A DNA stretch of 64,000 nucleotides from Terrisporobacter glycolicus ATCC 14880 = DSM 1288. Lineage in GTDB: Bacteria > Bacillota > Clostridia > Peptostreptococcales > Peptostreptococcaceae. Shown here piece by piece: positions 8,495-17,856 of the stretch. The stretch is taken from the NCBI RefSeq assembly GCF_036812735.1, contig NZ_CP117523.1, positions 868,001-932,000 of the forward strand. The letters run 5' to 3'. Position numbers and translations under genes: made by a program. The notes beneath the pieces were generated by a model. That model saw only the letters and a list, made by a program, of their open reading frames with translations, did not search any database and had not been told where the DNA came from. The first letter of the stretch is position 1, and each line of letters begins with the position of its first letter.

Positions 8495-9169
8495 ATAGCT
8501 ACAATTTTAATAATAGAAGATGATAGGGTACTAAATAAGGGAGTTGCCTTTGCATTAAAAAAAGAAGATTACAAAATTATAAGCGCATACAATATGGAAG
8601 AAGGGAAAAATGCTATTTTACAAAATGAAATAGACTTCTTGCTTTTAGATATTAATCTACCTGATGGAAGTGGACTAGATTTGTGTAGTAATATAAACGG
8701 TAAGATAGATTTTCCTATAGTATTTTTTACAGCCAATGATACAGAAGAAGATATGATTAAAGGGTTTGAGTGTGGATGTGATGATTATATTTCAAAGCCT
8801 TTTTCTATGGATGTATTAAAATTAAAAATAAGTGCTATTTTAAAAAGAAACAGTGCTAAAAATAAAGATATATTTAAATATAAAAATTTAAAAATTGATT
8901 TTACTAGTAGAAAAGTTTATAAAAATGATGAAGAAATTTACTTAACTGTTACAGAGTACAAATTACTGGAAGTGTTAAGCAGAAATAAAGGTAGAGCTAT
9001 GACTAAGGAGATTTTATTGGATAAACTTTGGGATAATAATGGAAACTATGTGGATGAAAACACTTTATCTGTAAACATAAGAAGACTTCGTAAGAAAATA
9101 GAAGACGGTGGGAAAAATCCTGAATATATAGTTACCTTATTTGGAATTGGATATATCATGGGAGAATAA
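8495..9169 (+). CDS. OmpR-family response regulator, apparent ATA start codon
   Basis: Transcription factor of the two-component pair. The receiver domain has the acidic pair EDD near its start and the phospho-acceptor Asp in LLLDINLPDG (residue 52 counted from the proposed start), T in FFTAND and K in SKPF. A winged-helix domain fills the C-terminus (LTVTEYKLLEVL, NTLSVNIRRLRKKIE). The expected N-terminus is M-ATILIIEDD, but the Met position is ATA (8495-8497), 8 nt after AAAGGGG. The only other in-frame options are TTG 8474, with a poor ribosome site, and GTG 8486, inside the Shine-Dalgarno sequence. It is followed 3 bp later by the kinase gene. Confidence 0.85.
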   Translation: MATILIIEDDRVLNKGVAFALKKEDYKIISAYNMEEGKNAILQNEIDFLLLDINLPDGSGLDLCSNINGKIDFPIVFFTANDTEEDMIKGFECGCDDYISKPFSMDVLKLKISAILKRNSAKNKDIFKYKNLKIDFTSRKVYKNDEEIYLTVTEYKLLEVLSRNKGRAMTKEILLDKLWDNNGNYVDENTLSVNIRRLRKKIEDGGKNPEYIVTLFGIGYIMGE

Positions 9170-9172
9170 TTT

Positions 9173-10207
9173 ATGGATAAAAAATTTGATAGAAAAAATA
9201 CTGCATTTAAGATATGTCTTATAATTATTTGTTTAATTTTTAATATGTTAATTGGTTTTTTAAGCAAAAGTTTTAAAATTACTTTAATTGTTTTAGTATT
9301 TAATTTAATTATAATTTTCATGTTTTTTATTTATGAAAGAATGTTTCAAAATTATATGAAAGATATACTAATAAAACTATCAGATATGTTAGCTACCATA
9401 TCTGATATGAGGGAAACCGAAGTATTTTCTATGATAGATGATTCTCTATTTTCAAAACTACAACATCAGACTTTAAGATTAACTAATATTTTAAAAACTC
9501 AAAATAACAAAATAGAAAATGATAAAAATGAAATAAAATCATTAATCTCTGATATAGCTCATCAGTTAAAAACACCTTTAACCAATATGAAAATGTACAG
9601 TGAATTTTTACAAGATGAAGATTTAACAGAAGAAGAGCGACAAGAGTTTAATGAAATTATTATTTTATCCTTAGACAAACTTTGTTTTTTAGTGGAAAGT
9701 ATGATAAAAATGTCTAGACTGGAAAGTTCAGTAATTAGTATAAATCAAAAATATGAAGATTTAAATGATACAATTTTAATGGCTATTACACAACTTTATA
9801 AAAAAGCTGAAATAAAAAATATAGCTATTGATTTTAGACAAAAAGATAAAGTTAACTTATATCACGATAAAAAATGGACATGTGAAGCTATTTTTAACAT
9901 AATTGAAAATGCAATAAAATACTCTAAAGAAAATAGCAAAATAACTATAACAATACAAAAATATGAGATGTTTACACGAATTGATATTGAAGATAATGGT
10001 ATTGGCATAAAAGAAGAAGAAATTCCAAAGATATTCTCTAGATTTTATAGAGGCCAGAATGTACAAGACAAAGAAGGAATAGGAATAGGTCTTTATTTAA
10101 GTAGACAAATAATTACAAAACAAGATGGATATATAAAAGTGAAATCACAAGATACAGGTAGTACCTTTTCCGTATTTATGTTAAATGATATAAAGAATAA
10201 AATATAA
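9173..10207 (+). CDS. Sensor histidine kinase with minimal extracellular loop
   Basis: 344-residue membrane kinase partner of the adjacent regulator. Two membrane helices (about 12-31 and 36-54) are separated by only a few residues, the layout of intramembrane-sensing kinases that take their signal from an ABC permease. The phospho-acceptor His is at residue 130 in SDIAHQLKTPL. The N-box (IIENAIKYS, about 243) and G-boxes DNGIGI and GIGIGLYLS are intact. It begins 3 bp after the regulator stop and ends at a terminator (10213). Confidence 0.9.
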   Translation: MDKKFDRKNTAFKICLIIICLIFNMLIGFLSKSFKITLIVLVFNLIIIFMFFIYERMFQNYMKDILIKLSDMLATISDMRETEVFSMIDDSLFSKLQHQTLRLTNILKTQNNKIENDKNEIKSLISDIAHQLKTPLTNMKMYSEFLQDEDLTEEERQEFNEIIILSLDKLCFLVESMIKMSRLESSVISINQKYEDLNDTILMAITQLYKKAEIKNIAIDFRQKDKVNLYHDKKWTCEAIFNIIENAIKYSKENSKITITIQKYEMFTRIDIEDNGIGIKEEEIPKIFSRFYRGQNVQDKEGIGIGLYLSRQIITKQDGYIKVKSQDTGSTFSVFMLNDIKNKI

Positions 10208-10212
10208 TAAAT

Positions 10213-10258
10213 AAAAATCAGATTAGAAGTAAGAAAATATTATAATCTGATTTTTTTA
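10213..10258 (+). terminator. Terminator between the kinase and second permease genes
   Basis: The stem AAAATCAGATTA (10214-10225) pairs with TAATCTGATTTT and ends in seven T. It separates the second permease into its own transcript. Confidence 0.85.
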
Positions 10259-10301
10259 TGTCAGAAAATTGTCAGAAGTGTTTATTATTATATAACTATA
10301 G
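10259..10301 (+). promoter_or_regulatory. Candidate response-regulator operator and promoter, copy 2
   Basis: TGTCA-N6-TGTCA (10259-10263, 10270-10274) is followed by TATTATATAACTATA at the same spacing as copy 1 at 4585. The second repeat forms a -35-like TTGTCA, with TATAAC as -10 after 16 bp. Confidence 0.6.
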
Positions 10302-10336
10302 CATGATGAATAGATAGATGAAAAAGGGTGGCAAAA

Positions 10337-12841
10337 ATGAAGTTTAAAAATAATAATAAAAATATAGTAAAAAAGATAACAAAATCATCATTAAAGTTTA
10401 ACAGAGGAAGAAATATATTTGTAGTCCTTGCTATAGTGCTTACTACATTTATGACGTGTTCAATATTTACTATAGGAGTTAGTCTTGTAAATAATTATAA
10501 TACTATGAATATTAGAATAAGAGGAACAACATCAGATGCAATGTTGTCAAATCCTAAAAAAGAGCAAATTGAAGCTATAAAGAATTTGGGTATAACCACA
10601 TCAATTGGTGAGGAAATTTTAGTAGGAAATGTTATTAATAAAGAACTAGAAAAGGACAATCATGAGATATTTTTAAAATATTATGATAAAGAAAACTGGG
10701 AAAAACAAATTACACCTACAATAAGTAATGTAGAGGGAAATTATCCAACAAGTGAAAATGAAGTTATGGTATCTACGAAAGCATTAGAGTTTTTAGGAAA
10801 AGAAGATGCGAAAATAGGAGAAAAAATTAAGTTTGAATATATAGATGCAAAAGGAAATAAAAATAAGAAAGAGTTTGTATTAAGTGGTAAATATAAGACT
10901 TATTCAGTTACTGAAAAAATAGGATACTTAGCGCTATCAAAGGATTATATAAAAAATAATAATTTAAGTGTAGGCCATGAGGGCTCAATTACTATTTGTT
11001 TTAAATCTGGTGAAAAATATAATGCACAAGAGATTTTAAAGTCCAAAATTAAATTAGATGATATGCAAGAATTTGACTATTATAATGATGTTGATGAAGA
11101 TGGAAAAGAAGTAAAGATAAAATCCGTTATTGTGATGGGAGTCATAGGATTATTTATAGTATTTAGTGGATACTTGCTAATATACAATATAATGTACATA
11201 TCCGTTAGTAAAGATATACATTTTTATGGATTAATAAAGACTATAGGCGCATCTCCAAAACAAATTAAGAAAATTGTAAATGGACAGGCGTTTAGACTAG
11301 CTATTATAGGTATTCCAATAGGACTGTTTTTAGGTGCAACGGTATCATTTGGAGTTGTACCTATGATTCTTGAAAGTTTTTCTGTTAATGTTAATGCTAA
11401 TGCAATGCCAGGTGATATATCATTTAATCCCGTAATATTTATATCAGCAACCATATTTTCAATACTAACAGTAAGTATAAGTTGTAGAAAACCAGCAAAA
11501 ATAGCAAGTTTTATATCGCCAACAGAAGCTCTTAAATATTCAATAGGAAATAAAGAAAAGAAAAATAAGAACAATAGTTATAGAAAAAGTACTAATGGTG
11601 GAAAGATTTATAAGATGGCATATCACAACGTATTTAGAGACAAAAAACGTGCAATTTTAGTATTTTTATCTCTTTTTATGGGAATCATGACATATTTAAG
11701 TATTTATACTTTTACTAGTAGTTTAAGTGTGGATAATTATATTGATACATATATAAGCAATGATTTTAGAGTACAAAATATTCAAGCTATAGACGAAAAA
11801 ATGAACGATGATTTTATAAAAAAAGTAGAAAATATTAAAGGTGTGGAGTCAGTTAGTAAATTTAAATTTTCTAATTTACAAAGTGATACAAATGAAATAC
11901 CGCGTTTATTAAGCAAATTTGTATATGATAAAGATGATATACAAGAAATAATGGATTTTCAAGAGAAAATGAAAATGGAAACACCTATGTATTATAGGTC
12001 TTTTATAATTGGAGTGGATGATTTAGCAATAGAAAAATTCAGTGAAATGAGTAATGCTAAATTTAATTTAGATGATTTTAAGTCAGGAAAAGTTGCTTTA
12101 ATAGATACAATATGTTATTCAAAAGAAGAGAAAAATAATCTAGATAATAAAATTACTTTAAAAGGTAAGCATAGTAACTCTCTGACTTTTGAAATAGTAA
12201 AATTTGAAAATGATTCTAATTTATTACCAGATATAGGATTGCCTGTTATTTATATTAGCTCATCTCAGATAGAAAAGTTAGATAATAAATCCGTTAATAG
12301 TATGTTGTATATAGACGTAGATAAGAAATGCGAATATGAAATATATTCTAGGCTCAATGAAATGATAGACTCTGAGTATTTATTTGTAGAGTCAAGATCA
12401 CAACTAGTTAAGGAGTTCAGCAGCAATGTAACAATCATGAATATTATATCTACTAGTATGTCTGCAATATTGATTTTAATAGGTGTGTTAAATTTTATCA
12501 ATGTTACGGTTACAAGTATCAACACGAGGCGAAAAGAATTGGCCATAATGGAAAGTATAGGAATGACAAAGAAACAAATTAAGAATATGTTAGTGTTTGA
12601 AGGAGGATATTATGCAGCAATAACTACTTTTCTTATATCAACTTTTGGTATGGTAATTATATTTGAAATAGCAAAATCAACTAAGAAAATTGCTAGTTAT
12701 GCAAAATTTGCATTTCCTAAATTACCTTTTATATGTTTACTAGTTTTTATATTCATAATATGTTTAATTACTCCATTGGTAGTTTATAAATATTCCAGTC
12801 TAAAAAGTGTTACAGAAAGGCTTAGAGAAATTGAAAAATAA
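10337..12841 (+). CDS. Second FtsX-family ABC permease, paralogue without its own ATPase
   Basis: 834 residues with the same eight-helix, two-module layout as the permease at 5885. The coupling motifs are shared (GLIKTIGASPKQIKKIV, AIMESIGMTKKQIKNM), as is the C-terminal end SVTERLREIEK, so the pair arose by duplication. The two extracytoplasmic domains differ most, which suggests different ligands. No ATPase gene follows; it probably uses the ATPase at 5211 as part of a heteromer or alternative transporter. GTG 10328 lies in the ribosome site AAAGGGTGG, so ATG 10337 is the start. Confidence 0.85.
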   Translation: MKFKNNNKNIVKKITKSSLKFNRGRNIFVVLAIVLTTFMTCSIFTIGVSLVNNYNTMNIRIRGTTSDAMLSNPKKEQIEAIKNLGITTSIGEEILVGNVINKELEKDNHEIFLKYYDKENWEKQITPTISNVEGNYPTSENEVMVSTKALEFLGKEDAKIGEKIKFEYIDAKGNKNKKEFVLSGKYKTYSVTEKIGYLALSKDYIKNNNLSVGHEGSITICFKSGEKYNAQEILKSKIKLDDMQEFDYYNDVDEDGKEVKIKSVIVMGVIGLFIVFSGYLLIYNIMYISVSKDIHFYGLIKTIGASPKQIKKIVNGQAFRLAIIGIPIGLFLGATVSFGVVPMILESFSVNVNANAMPGDISFNPVIFISATIFSILTVSISCRKPAKIASFISPTEALKYSIGNKEKKNKNNSYRKSTNGGKIYKMAYHNVFRDKKRAILVFLSLFMGIMTYLSIYTFTSSLSVDNYIDTYISNDFRVQNIQAIDEKMNDDFIKKVENIKGVESVSKFKFSNLQSDTNEIPRLLSKFVYDKDDIQEIMDFQEKMKMETPMYYRSFIIGVDDLAIEKFSEMSNAKFNLDDFKSGKVALIDTICYSKEEKNNLDNKITLKGKHSNSLTFEIVKFENDSNLLPDIGLPVIYISSSQIEKLDNKSVNSMLYIDVDKKCEYEIYSRLNEMIDSEYLFVESRSQLVKEFSSNVTIMNIISTSMSAILILIGVLNFINVTVTSINTRRKELAIMESIGMTKKQIKNMLVFEGGYYAAITTFLISTFGMVIIFEIAKSTKKIASYAKFAFPKLPFICLLVFIFIICLITPLVVYKYSSLKSVTERLREIEK

Positions 12842-12862
12842 AATAAAAAATATATACAAAAT

Positions 12863-12902
12863 AGATGAATCCTAAAGTTATCTTAGGATTCATCTGATTT
12901 TT
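12863..12902. terminator. Terminator serving both convergent genes
   Basis: The 13-bp stem AGATGAATCCTAA (12863-12875) pairs with TTAGGATTCATCT (12883-12895) and is followed by GATTTTTTT. The right arm overlaps the end of the minus-strand DUF2812 gene. Confidence 0.8.
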
Positions 12903-13410
12903 TTAATTTACGATATTTTATAAAAGTTGGTATATTTACAGCAAAAACTATTATGGCTATTAAAATTAACAACAATGCAAAAGTTTTATCTGTAGACCCT
13001 ACAGGAGAATATAAAATATTTAGTATTGAAAAAGAAATTAAAAATATAAATGCAGAAATCCTAAATAATAATATTCTTCTAAAATAATCAATCTTAGACT
13101 CTAAATTAGAAAACATACTGAATTTACCTAACATTCTTTTTCGTCTAAAAAATACCCAATTTCTATAGTGGCATACATATTCAACACTCCACTCATCTTC
13201 CAAATAATTGAGAAAGTCCTCTTGATTAGGAGAAGAAGAAAGATTTTCAAATAATTCAAGAAAGTAGTGATACTCACCAGGATTACATTTTTCAAATTTA
13301 TATTTGCAAAAGCTACAACTTTTTAAAGCGTATCCCTTTGAACACATTATATTTATCCATTCTTCTTTTTTTTCATATTTACCAAGTGTAAAAAATTTAT
13401 AAATAATCAT
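12883..13410 (-). CDS. DUF2812 domain membrane protein
   Basis: 175 residues. The N-terminal 110 residues match the DUF2812 pattern: an opening KFFTLGKYEKKEEWINIMCSKG, a WSVEYVCHYRNWVFFRRK segment and scattered aromatic residues. Two C-terminal membrane helices follow (about 117-134 and 140-160). The function is unknown. In many Firmicutes this family sits next to a PadR-type regulator, which is absent here. The start ATG has a TGGAGGA site upstream. It contains five cysteines in the N-terminal half. Confidence 0.75.
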   Translation of the reverse strand: MIIYKFFTLGKYEKKEEWINIMCSKGYALKSCSFCKYKFEKCNPGEYHYFLELFENLSSSPNQEDFLNYLEDEWSVEYVCHYRNWVFFRRKRMLGKFSMFSNLESKIDYFRRILLFRISAFIFLISFSILNILYSPVGSTDKTFALLLILIAIIVFAVNIPTFIKYRKLKKSDES

Positions 13411-13629
13411 AAAAAATCCTCCAATTAAAGTTTAAGAATAGCTAAATATATTATATTTATATGATTTTTTTCATTTTATACTCTAATTATAGAGCCATAT
13501 TTAGGATATGTTAAGCATAAATGATTTAATTTCCAAATTAAATTAAAATAAAGACTTTTTACATATAATGATTTAAAATTGTAGTATAGATAAAGAGTAC
13601 AAAATTAATAAATGAAGTGAGGTATTGTA

Positions 13630-13953
13630 ATGATTTGTAAAGAATGTGGTGCGATGATTAAACATGATGAGGAATACTGCAGGAAATGTGGCGCTTTAGT
13701 AATTAATTTTAAAAAAAATGAAAACAAGAGTTTGAAAAATATATGTATAGAAAATAATGTAAGAGGAAAATGGCAAAGCTTTATAACTAAAATTAATAAT
13801 AAAGATACAAGAGATCATAAAGTTAAAGAAATTAATAAACACAATTTAGACATAAATAACTTAGGTAGTTTAGTTAACAAATATAGTGAATCAGTAAAAA
13901 ATATATTATCTGAAGATTATAATGAAAAAGATAATAAGCTAAAAAATAAGTAA
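13630..13953 (+). CDS. Small zinc-ribbon protein
   Basis: 107 residues. The N-terminal zinc ribbon is CxxC (CKEC) plus CxxC (CRKC), 13 residues apart, in the form typical of the zinc_ribbon_2 family. The remaining 75 residues are Lys/Asn-rich and probably disordered or helical. There is no membrane segment, unlike many clostridial relatives. It is transcribed alone with a GAGGT-type ribosome site and a terminator at 13995. The function is unknown. Confidence 0.7.
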   Translation: MICKECGAMIKHDEEYCRKCGALVINFKKNENKSLKNICIENNVRGKWQSFITKINNKDTRDHKVKEINKHNLDINNLGSLVNKYSESVKNILSEDYNEKDNKLKNK

Positions 13954-13994
13954 TTAAAATTGAGAATGATTTAATTTATAAAAATAGAGAATAA

Positions 13995-14038
13995 TAAACT
14001 AAAAGTATTGATTATATAATCAATACTTTTTTAGTTTA
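13995..14038. terminator. Long AT-rich terminator
   Basis: A near-perfect inverted repeat from TAAACTAAAAG to CTTTTTTAGTTTA, with the inner stem GTATTGATTA/TAATCAATAC, could work in either direction. Confidence 0.75.
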
Positions 14039-14486
14039 AGAAGAACTAGATATTGCAATTTACTTAGGACAAATTGTTTTGGAAAAAATTAATAAAATTT
14101 AAATTTATATTAAATGAATTTATTATTAATATTAGTATATTTCAATAATAAAAATCATATTTAATAAGAAAACAATTAGAGATACTAAACTTTTAAATAA
14201 TTAATATGAACAATTATAAAGATTGAAATAATATAAACAAGTTACCTACAGGCTTTTAAAGTTTTCTATAGAAAATAAAAAAATAAAAAAACTATTGAAA
14301 AATAGCTCGGAATTTTATATAATAGCTATTGTTGTTTAGAAATTATAAACTTAATGTTTACATATAATAACATGAAAAGTAAAAATTGAGTTTAATATAC
14401 TAAACTAAAAATTTACTAATAATAAAAACAAAAGTCGACATAAAATAATAAAAATAAATTTTATATGATAAAAGGGAGGTGTTGCT
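14039..14486. other. AT-rich intergenic region upstream of the cupin regulator
   Basis: I see no supported ORF. One weak hairpin, AATAGCT (14301-14307) with AGCTATT (14324-14330), lacks a T tract. The region presumably carries the promoter and autoregulatory sites of the following regulator and pot operon, but AT content makes box-picking unreliable. Confidence 0.3.
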
Positions 14487-15026
14487 ATGGATATAGGTGG
14501 AAAAATTAAACGTATGAGAATAGAAAAGCAACTGACCCAGGAAGAATTGGCAAACAGATGCGAACTATCGAAGGGATTTATATCTCAGCTTGAGAACAAT
14601 TTAACTTCACCCTCTATTGCAACCTTAATAGATATATTAGATATCTTGGGAACAAATTTAAGAGAGTTTTTCAATGAAATAAGTGATGAAAAAATCACCT
14701 TTACAAAGGATGATATGTTTGAAACAGAAGACGAGGATTTAAAATATACATTGAAATGGTTAGTTCCAAATTCACAAAAAAATGATATGGAACCTATAAT
14801 AATAACTTTACAACCAGGTGGACAATATAAAGAAGATAAGCCGCATGAAGGAGAAGAATTTGGATATGTTCTAGCAGGATCAATTTTCCTTCATTTAGGA
14901 GATAAGAAAAATAAAGTAAGAAAGGGCGAAAGTTTTTACTTTAAACCTAGAGCTAATCACTATATATCAAACTCAGGTAAAAAAGAAGCAAAAGTTGTTT
15001 GGGTAAGTACGCCACCAATGTTTTAA
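14487..15026 (+). CDS. XRE-family regulator with C-terminal cupin sensor
   Basis: 179 residues. A helix-turn-helix lies at residues 7-60 (GGKIKRMRIEKQLTQEELA, with recognition helix SKGFISQLENN). A cupin domain lies at about 105-175 (PHEGEEFGYVLAGSIFLHLG, then the FKPRANHYISNSG strand). This architecture is used by regulators of polyamine and amino-acid genes. It lies directly upstream of potABCD in the same direction, so it probably controls polyamine uptake. The last codons (F and the stop) lie within the TTTTAAG boundary of a dispersed repeat. The ribosome site is GGGAGGTG. Confidence 0.9.
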   Translation: MDIGGKIKRMRIEKQLTQEELANRCELSKGFISQLENNLTSPSIATLIDILDILGTNLREFFNEISDEKITFTKDDMFETEDEDLKYTLKWLVPNSQKNDMEPIIITLQPGGQYKEDKPHEGEEFGYVLAGSIFLHLGDKKNKVRKGESFYFKPRANHYISNSGKKEAKVVWVSTPPMF

Positions 15027-15134
15027 GCAAAGATATATCGTTGACGCTATAAGTGAAGCGAATTTTAAGTAATGTAGTTGTCTGAAGCGGATAGCGAAGA
15101 CATCTCATTGACGCTATAAGTGAAGCGAATTTTT
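15021..15134 (+). repeat. Tandem pair of dispersed two-hairpin repeats (copies A1, A2)
   Basis: A1 (15021-15069) keeps the TTTTAAGCAA end and the right half but lacks the left stem arm. A2 (15063-15134) is complete: stem AATG...TGTCT with AGACA...CATT, a CGCT/AGCG second hairpin and the GCGAATTTT end. The two share one TTTTAAG boundary. They lie between the regulator and potA, so they are likely transcribed with the operon. Confidence 0.7.
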
Positions 15135-15156
15135 AGAATAAAAGAGGTGTTTATAT

Positions 15157-16221
15157 TTGAAACAAGAGAACATAATTGAATTAAAGAATATTTCAAAAAC
15201 ATATGAAGAAAATGAGGTGCTAAAAGACCTTAATTTAGATATAAGAAAAAATGAATTTTTAACTTTACTAGGACCAAGTGGATGTGGGAAAACAACTACT
15301 TTAAAAATAATAGCTGGTTTTGAATTTGCTGATGATGGAAGTGTTTTATTTCAAGGCAAAGATGTAAATGAAATACCTCCATATGAAAGACCAGTAAATA
15401 CAGTTTTTCAAAAATATGCTTTATTTCCTCATATGAATGTATATGAAAATATAGCTTTTGGATTAAAAATAAAAAAAATGGATCAAAAGGCTATAAATGA
15501 AAAAGTTAAGAAAATGCTTAAACTTGTGGCACTACCAGGATTTGAAGGTAGAAGTATTGATTCATTAAGTGGTGGGCAACAACAAAGGGTTGCTATAGCT
15601 AGAGCTTTAGTAAACGAGCCAAAAGTACTTTTACTAGACGAGCCTTTAGGAGCATTAGACTTAAAACTAAGACAAGAAATGCAAAGAGAACTTAAAAATA
15701 TACAACAGCAATTAGGAATAACATTTATATTTGTTACTCATGACCAAGAGGAAGCATTATCAATGTCAGATACTATTGTTGTTATGAATAAAGGTAAAAT
15801 ACAACAAATGGGAACACCACAAGATATATACAATGAGCCTGAGAATGCTTTTGTTGCTAGATTTATAGGTGAAAGTAATATAATAGATGGTGTAATGCAT
15901 GAAGACTTTTTAGTAGAGTTTTGTGGAAAAATCTTTGATTGTGTGGATAAAGGATTTAAAAAAAATGAAGAAATTCAGGTAGTAATTAGACCAGAAGATA
16001 TAAAAATGGTTAAACCAGAAGATGGTATGTTAAAAGGAGAAGTTACTTCTTGCGTATTTAAAGGAGTTCATTATGAAATGACAGTTAAATCTAGTGGATT
16101 AACTTGGTTACTTCATAATACTAAATCAGCAGAAGTTGGAAATGAGTTAGGCTTAGATATTTATCCAGAAGACATACATATCATGAGAAAAACAGGGGAT
16201 GATGAGTCAAATGAAGAATAA
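15157..16221 (+). CDS. potA: Spermidine/putrescine ABC transporter ATP-binding protein
   Basis: 354-residue ATPase of the polyamine importer. Walker [10 protein letters not shown], signature [15 protein letters not shown] and Walker [13 protein letters not shown] are intact, and a C-terminal TOBE-like regulatory domain occupies about 240-345. The start is TTG 15157, with AAGAGGTG seven bases upstream. It is the first of four genes potA-B-C-D, and the end overlaps potB. It follows the cupin regulator after a repeat pair. Assignment to polyamines rests on the linked PotD and the regulator type. Confidence 0.93.
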   Translation: MKQENIIELKNISKTYEENEVLKDLNLDIRKNEFLTLLGPSGCGKTTTLKIIAGFEFADDGSVLFQGKDVNEIPPYERPVNTVFQKYALFPHMNVYENIAFGLKIKKMDQKAINEKVKKMLKLVALPGFEGRSIDSLSGGQQQRVAIARALVNEPKVLLLDEPLGALDLKLRQEMQRELKNIQQQLGITFIFVTHDQEEALSMSDTIVVMNKGKIQQMGTPQDIYNEPENAFVARFIGESNIIDGVMHEDFLVEFCGKIFDCVDKGFKKNEEIQVVIRPEDIKMVKPEDGMLKGEVTSCVFKGVHYEMTVKSSGLTWLLHNTKSAEVGNELGLDIYPEDIHIMRKTGDDESNEE

Positions 16222-17059
16222 AAACAAATTAGGCTTAAAAATATCTTCTCCATATATAATCTGGAGTGGATTATTCATTGTAATTCCTTTATTCTTAATT
16301 GTATTCTTTGCATTTACAAAAAGTACTAATGAAGGGTACACTTTCACTTTAAAATATTTTGAAGAATTAATGCAACCTATGTATTTTAGGATATTCTTTA
16401 GATCAATTAAACTAGCAGTATTATCAACAATACTATGTTTATTAATAGGATATCCAACTGCTTATATAATATCTAAAACAAAAGCAAGCAGACAAAATAC
16501 ATTGCTTATGCTTGCTATAATTCCTATGTGGATGAACTTCTTACTTAGAACTTATGCATGGTCAGCAATTCTAGGAAGAAACGGAATATTAAACACAATA
16601 ATTACAGGGTTAGGATTTAGTCCTGTTAATATACTTTATACAGATACAGCGGTAATGCTAGGTATGGTTTACAACTTCTTACCGTTTATGATACTGCCAA
16701 TATATACAATCTTATCAAAGATGGATCAAGATTTAATAAATGCAGCTAAAGACTTAGGAGCAAATAGCAGACAAGTGTTTACAAAAGTAATATTACCACT
16801 TAGTATGCCTGGAGTTGCATCAGGAATAACAATGGTATTTATGCCAGCAGTATCTACCTTCGTAATTTCAAAATTACTAGGTGGTGGACAATTCATGTTA
16901 ATTGGTAACTTAATAGAACAACAATTTATGTCAGTTGGTGACTGGCACTTTGGTTCAGCAATATCAATCTTCATGATGATAGTCATTTTAATTTCAATGG
17001 CAATACTTAATAAATTTAGTGACGAATCAGATAAGGAAGGCGGTGGATTACTATTATAA
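16199..17059 (+). CDS. potB: Spermidine/putrescine ABC transporter permease
   Basis: About 286 residues with six membrane helices, the first near residues 18-38. The EAA-type coupling loop is [24 protein letters not shown]. Start choice is uncertain: ATG codons at 16199, 16202 and 16211 all lie within the potA end, and AGGGG (16194-16198) fits 16202 or 16211 loosely. The stop (TTATAA, 17057-17059) overlaps the proposed potC start. PotB pairs with PotC to form the membrane channel. Confidence 0.92.
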   Translation: MMSQMKNKNKLGLKISSPYIIWSGLFIVIPLFLIVFFAFTKSTNEGYTFTLKYFEELMQPMYFRIFFRSIKLAVLSTILCLLIGYPTAYIISKTKASRQNTLLMLAIIPMWMNFLLRTYAWSAILGRNGILNTIITGLGFSPVNILYTDTAVMLGMVYNFLPFMILPIYTILSKMDQDLINAAKDLGANSRQVFTKVILPLSMPGVASGITMVFMPAVSTFVISKLLGGGQFMLIGNLIEQQFMSVGDWHFGSAISIFMMIVILISMAILNKFSDESDKEGGGLLL

Positions 17060-17838
17060 AGAAATTCACATCAAATATATATTTAACTCTTGTGTATATA
17101 TTCTTATATGCACCAATAATATCACTGGCAGTGTTTTCATTTAATGATTCAAAATCCATGGCAAAATGGAATGGATTTTCACTTAGATGGTATCAAGAGT
17201 TATTACAAAATGAAAGAATATTAGATGCACTTTATTACACAATTTTTATTGCCTTAGTAGCATCAGTAATAGCAACTATAGTAGGAACAATTACTGCTAT
17301 AGGAATTCATAAAATGAGAAAAGGAAAAGTAAGAGGATTACTTCTAAATATAAACTATTTACCCGTATTAAACCCTGATATAGTAACAGGGGTGGCATTA
17401 ATGTCACTATTTGTCTTTGTAAGATTAGAATTTGGTTTTACTACAATGTTATTGGCACATATAGTATTCGATATACCTTATGTAATTTTATCAGTACTTC
17501 CAAAATTAAAACAATTACCAGCTAACATAGAAGATGCAGCAATGGACTTGGGAGCTACTCCCTGGTATGCTCTTAGAAAAGTTATTCTTCCTCAAATAAA
17601 GCCAGGTATAATATCAGGTATGCTTATAGCATTTACTATGTCTATAGACGACTTTGTAATAAGTTTCTTTACAACAGGAAATGGTGTAACAAACTTGGCA
17701 ATAGAAGTTTACTCAATGACAAGAAGAGGATTAACTCCTGAAATAAATGCCTTATCAACATTAATGTTTGTTGCTGTTTTAATATTATTACTTTTATCAA
17801 ATATAACAGCAAACAAAAAGGCAGCACAAAGATCATAA
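17056..17838 (+). CDS. potC: Spermidine/putrescine ABC transporter permease, apparent ATA start
   Basis: Six-helix permease with coupling loop AAMDLGATPWYALRKVILPQIKPG. The first conventional in-frame start is GTG 17092, which lacks a ribosome site and cuts into the first helix. Reading upstream, the frame encodes [15 protein letters not shown], a normal PotC N-terminus, directly after ATA 17056-17058. That position is where the usual ATGA stop/start overlap with potB would lie; here it reads ATAA. An AAGGCGGTGG site sits at about 17037-17046. Either ATA (or ATT 17053) initiates, or expression is reduced. Confidence 0.88.
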   Translation: MKKFTSNIYLTLVYIFLYAPIISLAVFSFNDSKSMAKWNGFSLRWYQELLQNERILDALYYTIFIALVASVIATIVGTITAIGIHKMRKGKVRGLLLNINYLPVLNPDIVTGVALMSLFVFVRLEFGFTTMLLAHIVFDIPYVILSVLPKLKQLPANIEDAAMDLGATPWYALRKVILPQIKPGIISGMLIAFTMSIDDFVISFFTTGNGVTNLAIEVYSMTRRGLTPEINALSTLMFVAVLILLLLSNITANKKAAQRS

Positions 17839-17856
17839 TTAAAGGGAGGACATAAA

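Noticed and set aside
9046-9321. Antisense ORFs inside permease, kinase and other genes
   Set aside because: They mirror the coding strand, lack ribosome sites and have low-complexity hydrophobic translations; not reported as genes.
15021-15134. CRISPR-like array
   Set aside because: The repeated units are adjacent, differ in sequence and have no unique spacers; they fit the dispersed hairpin family.
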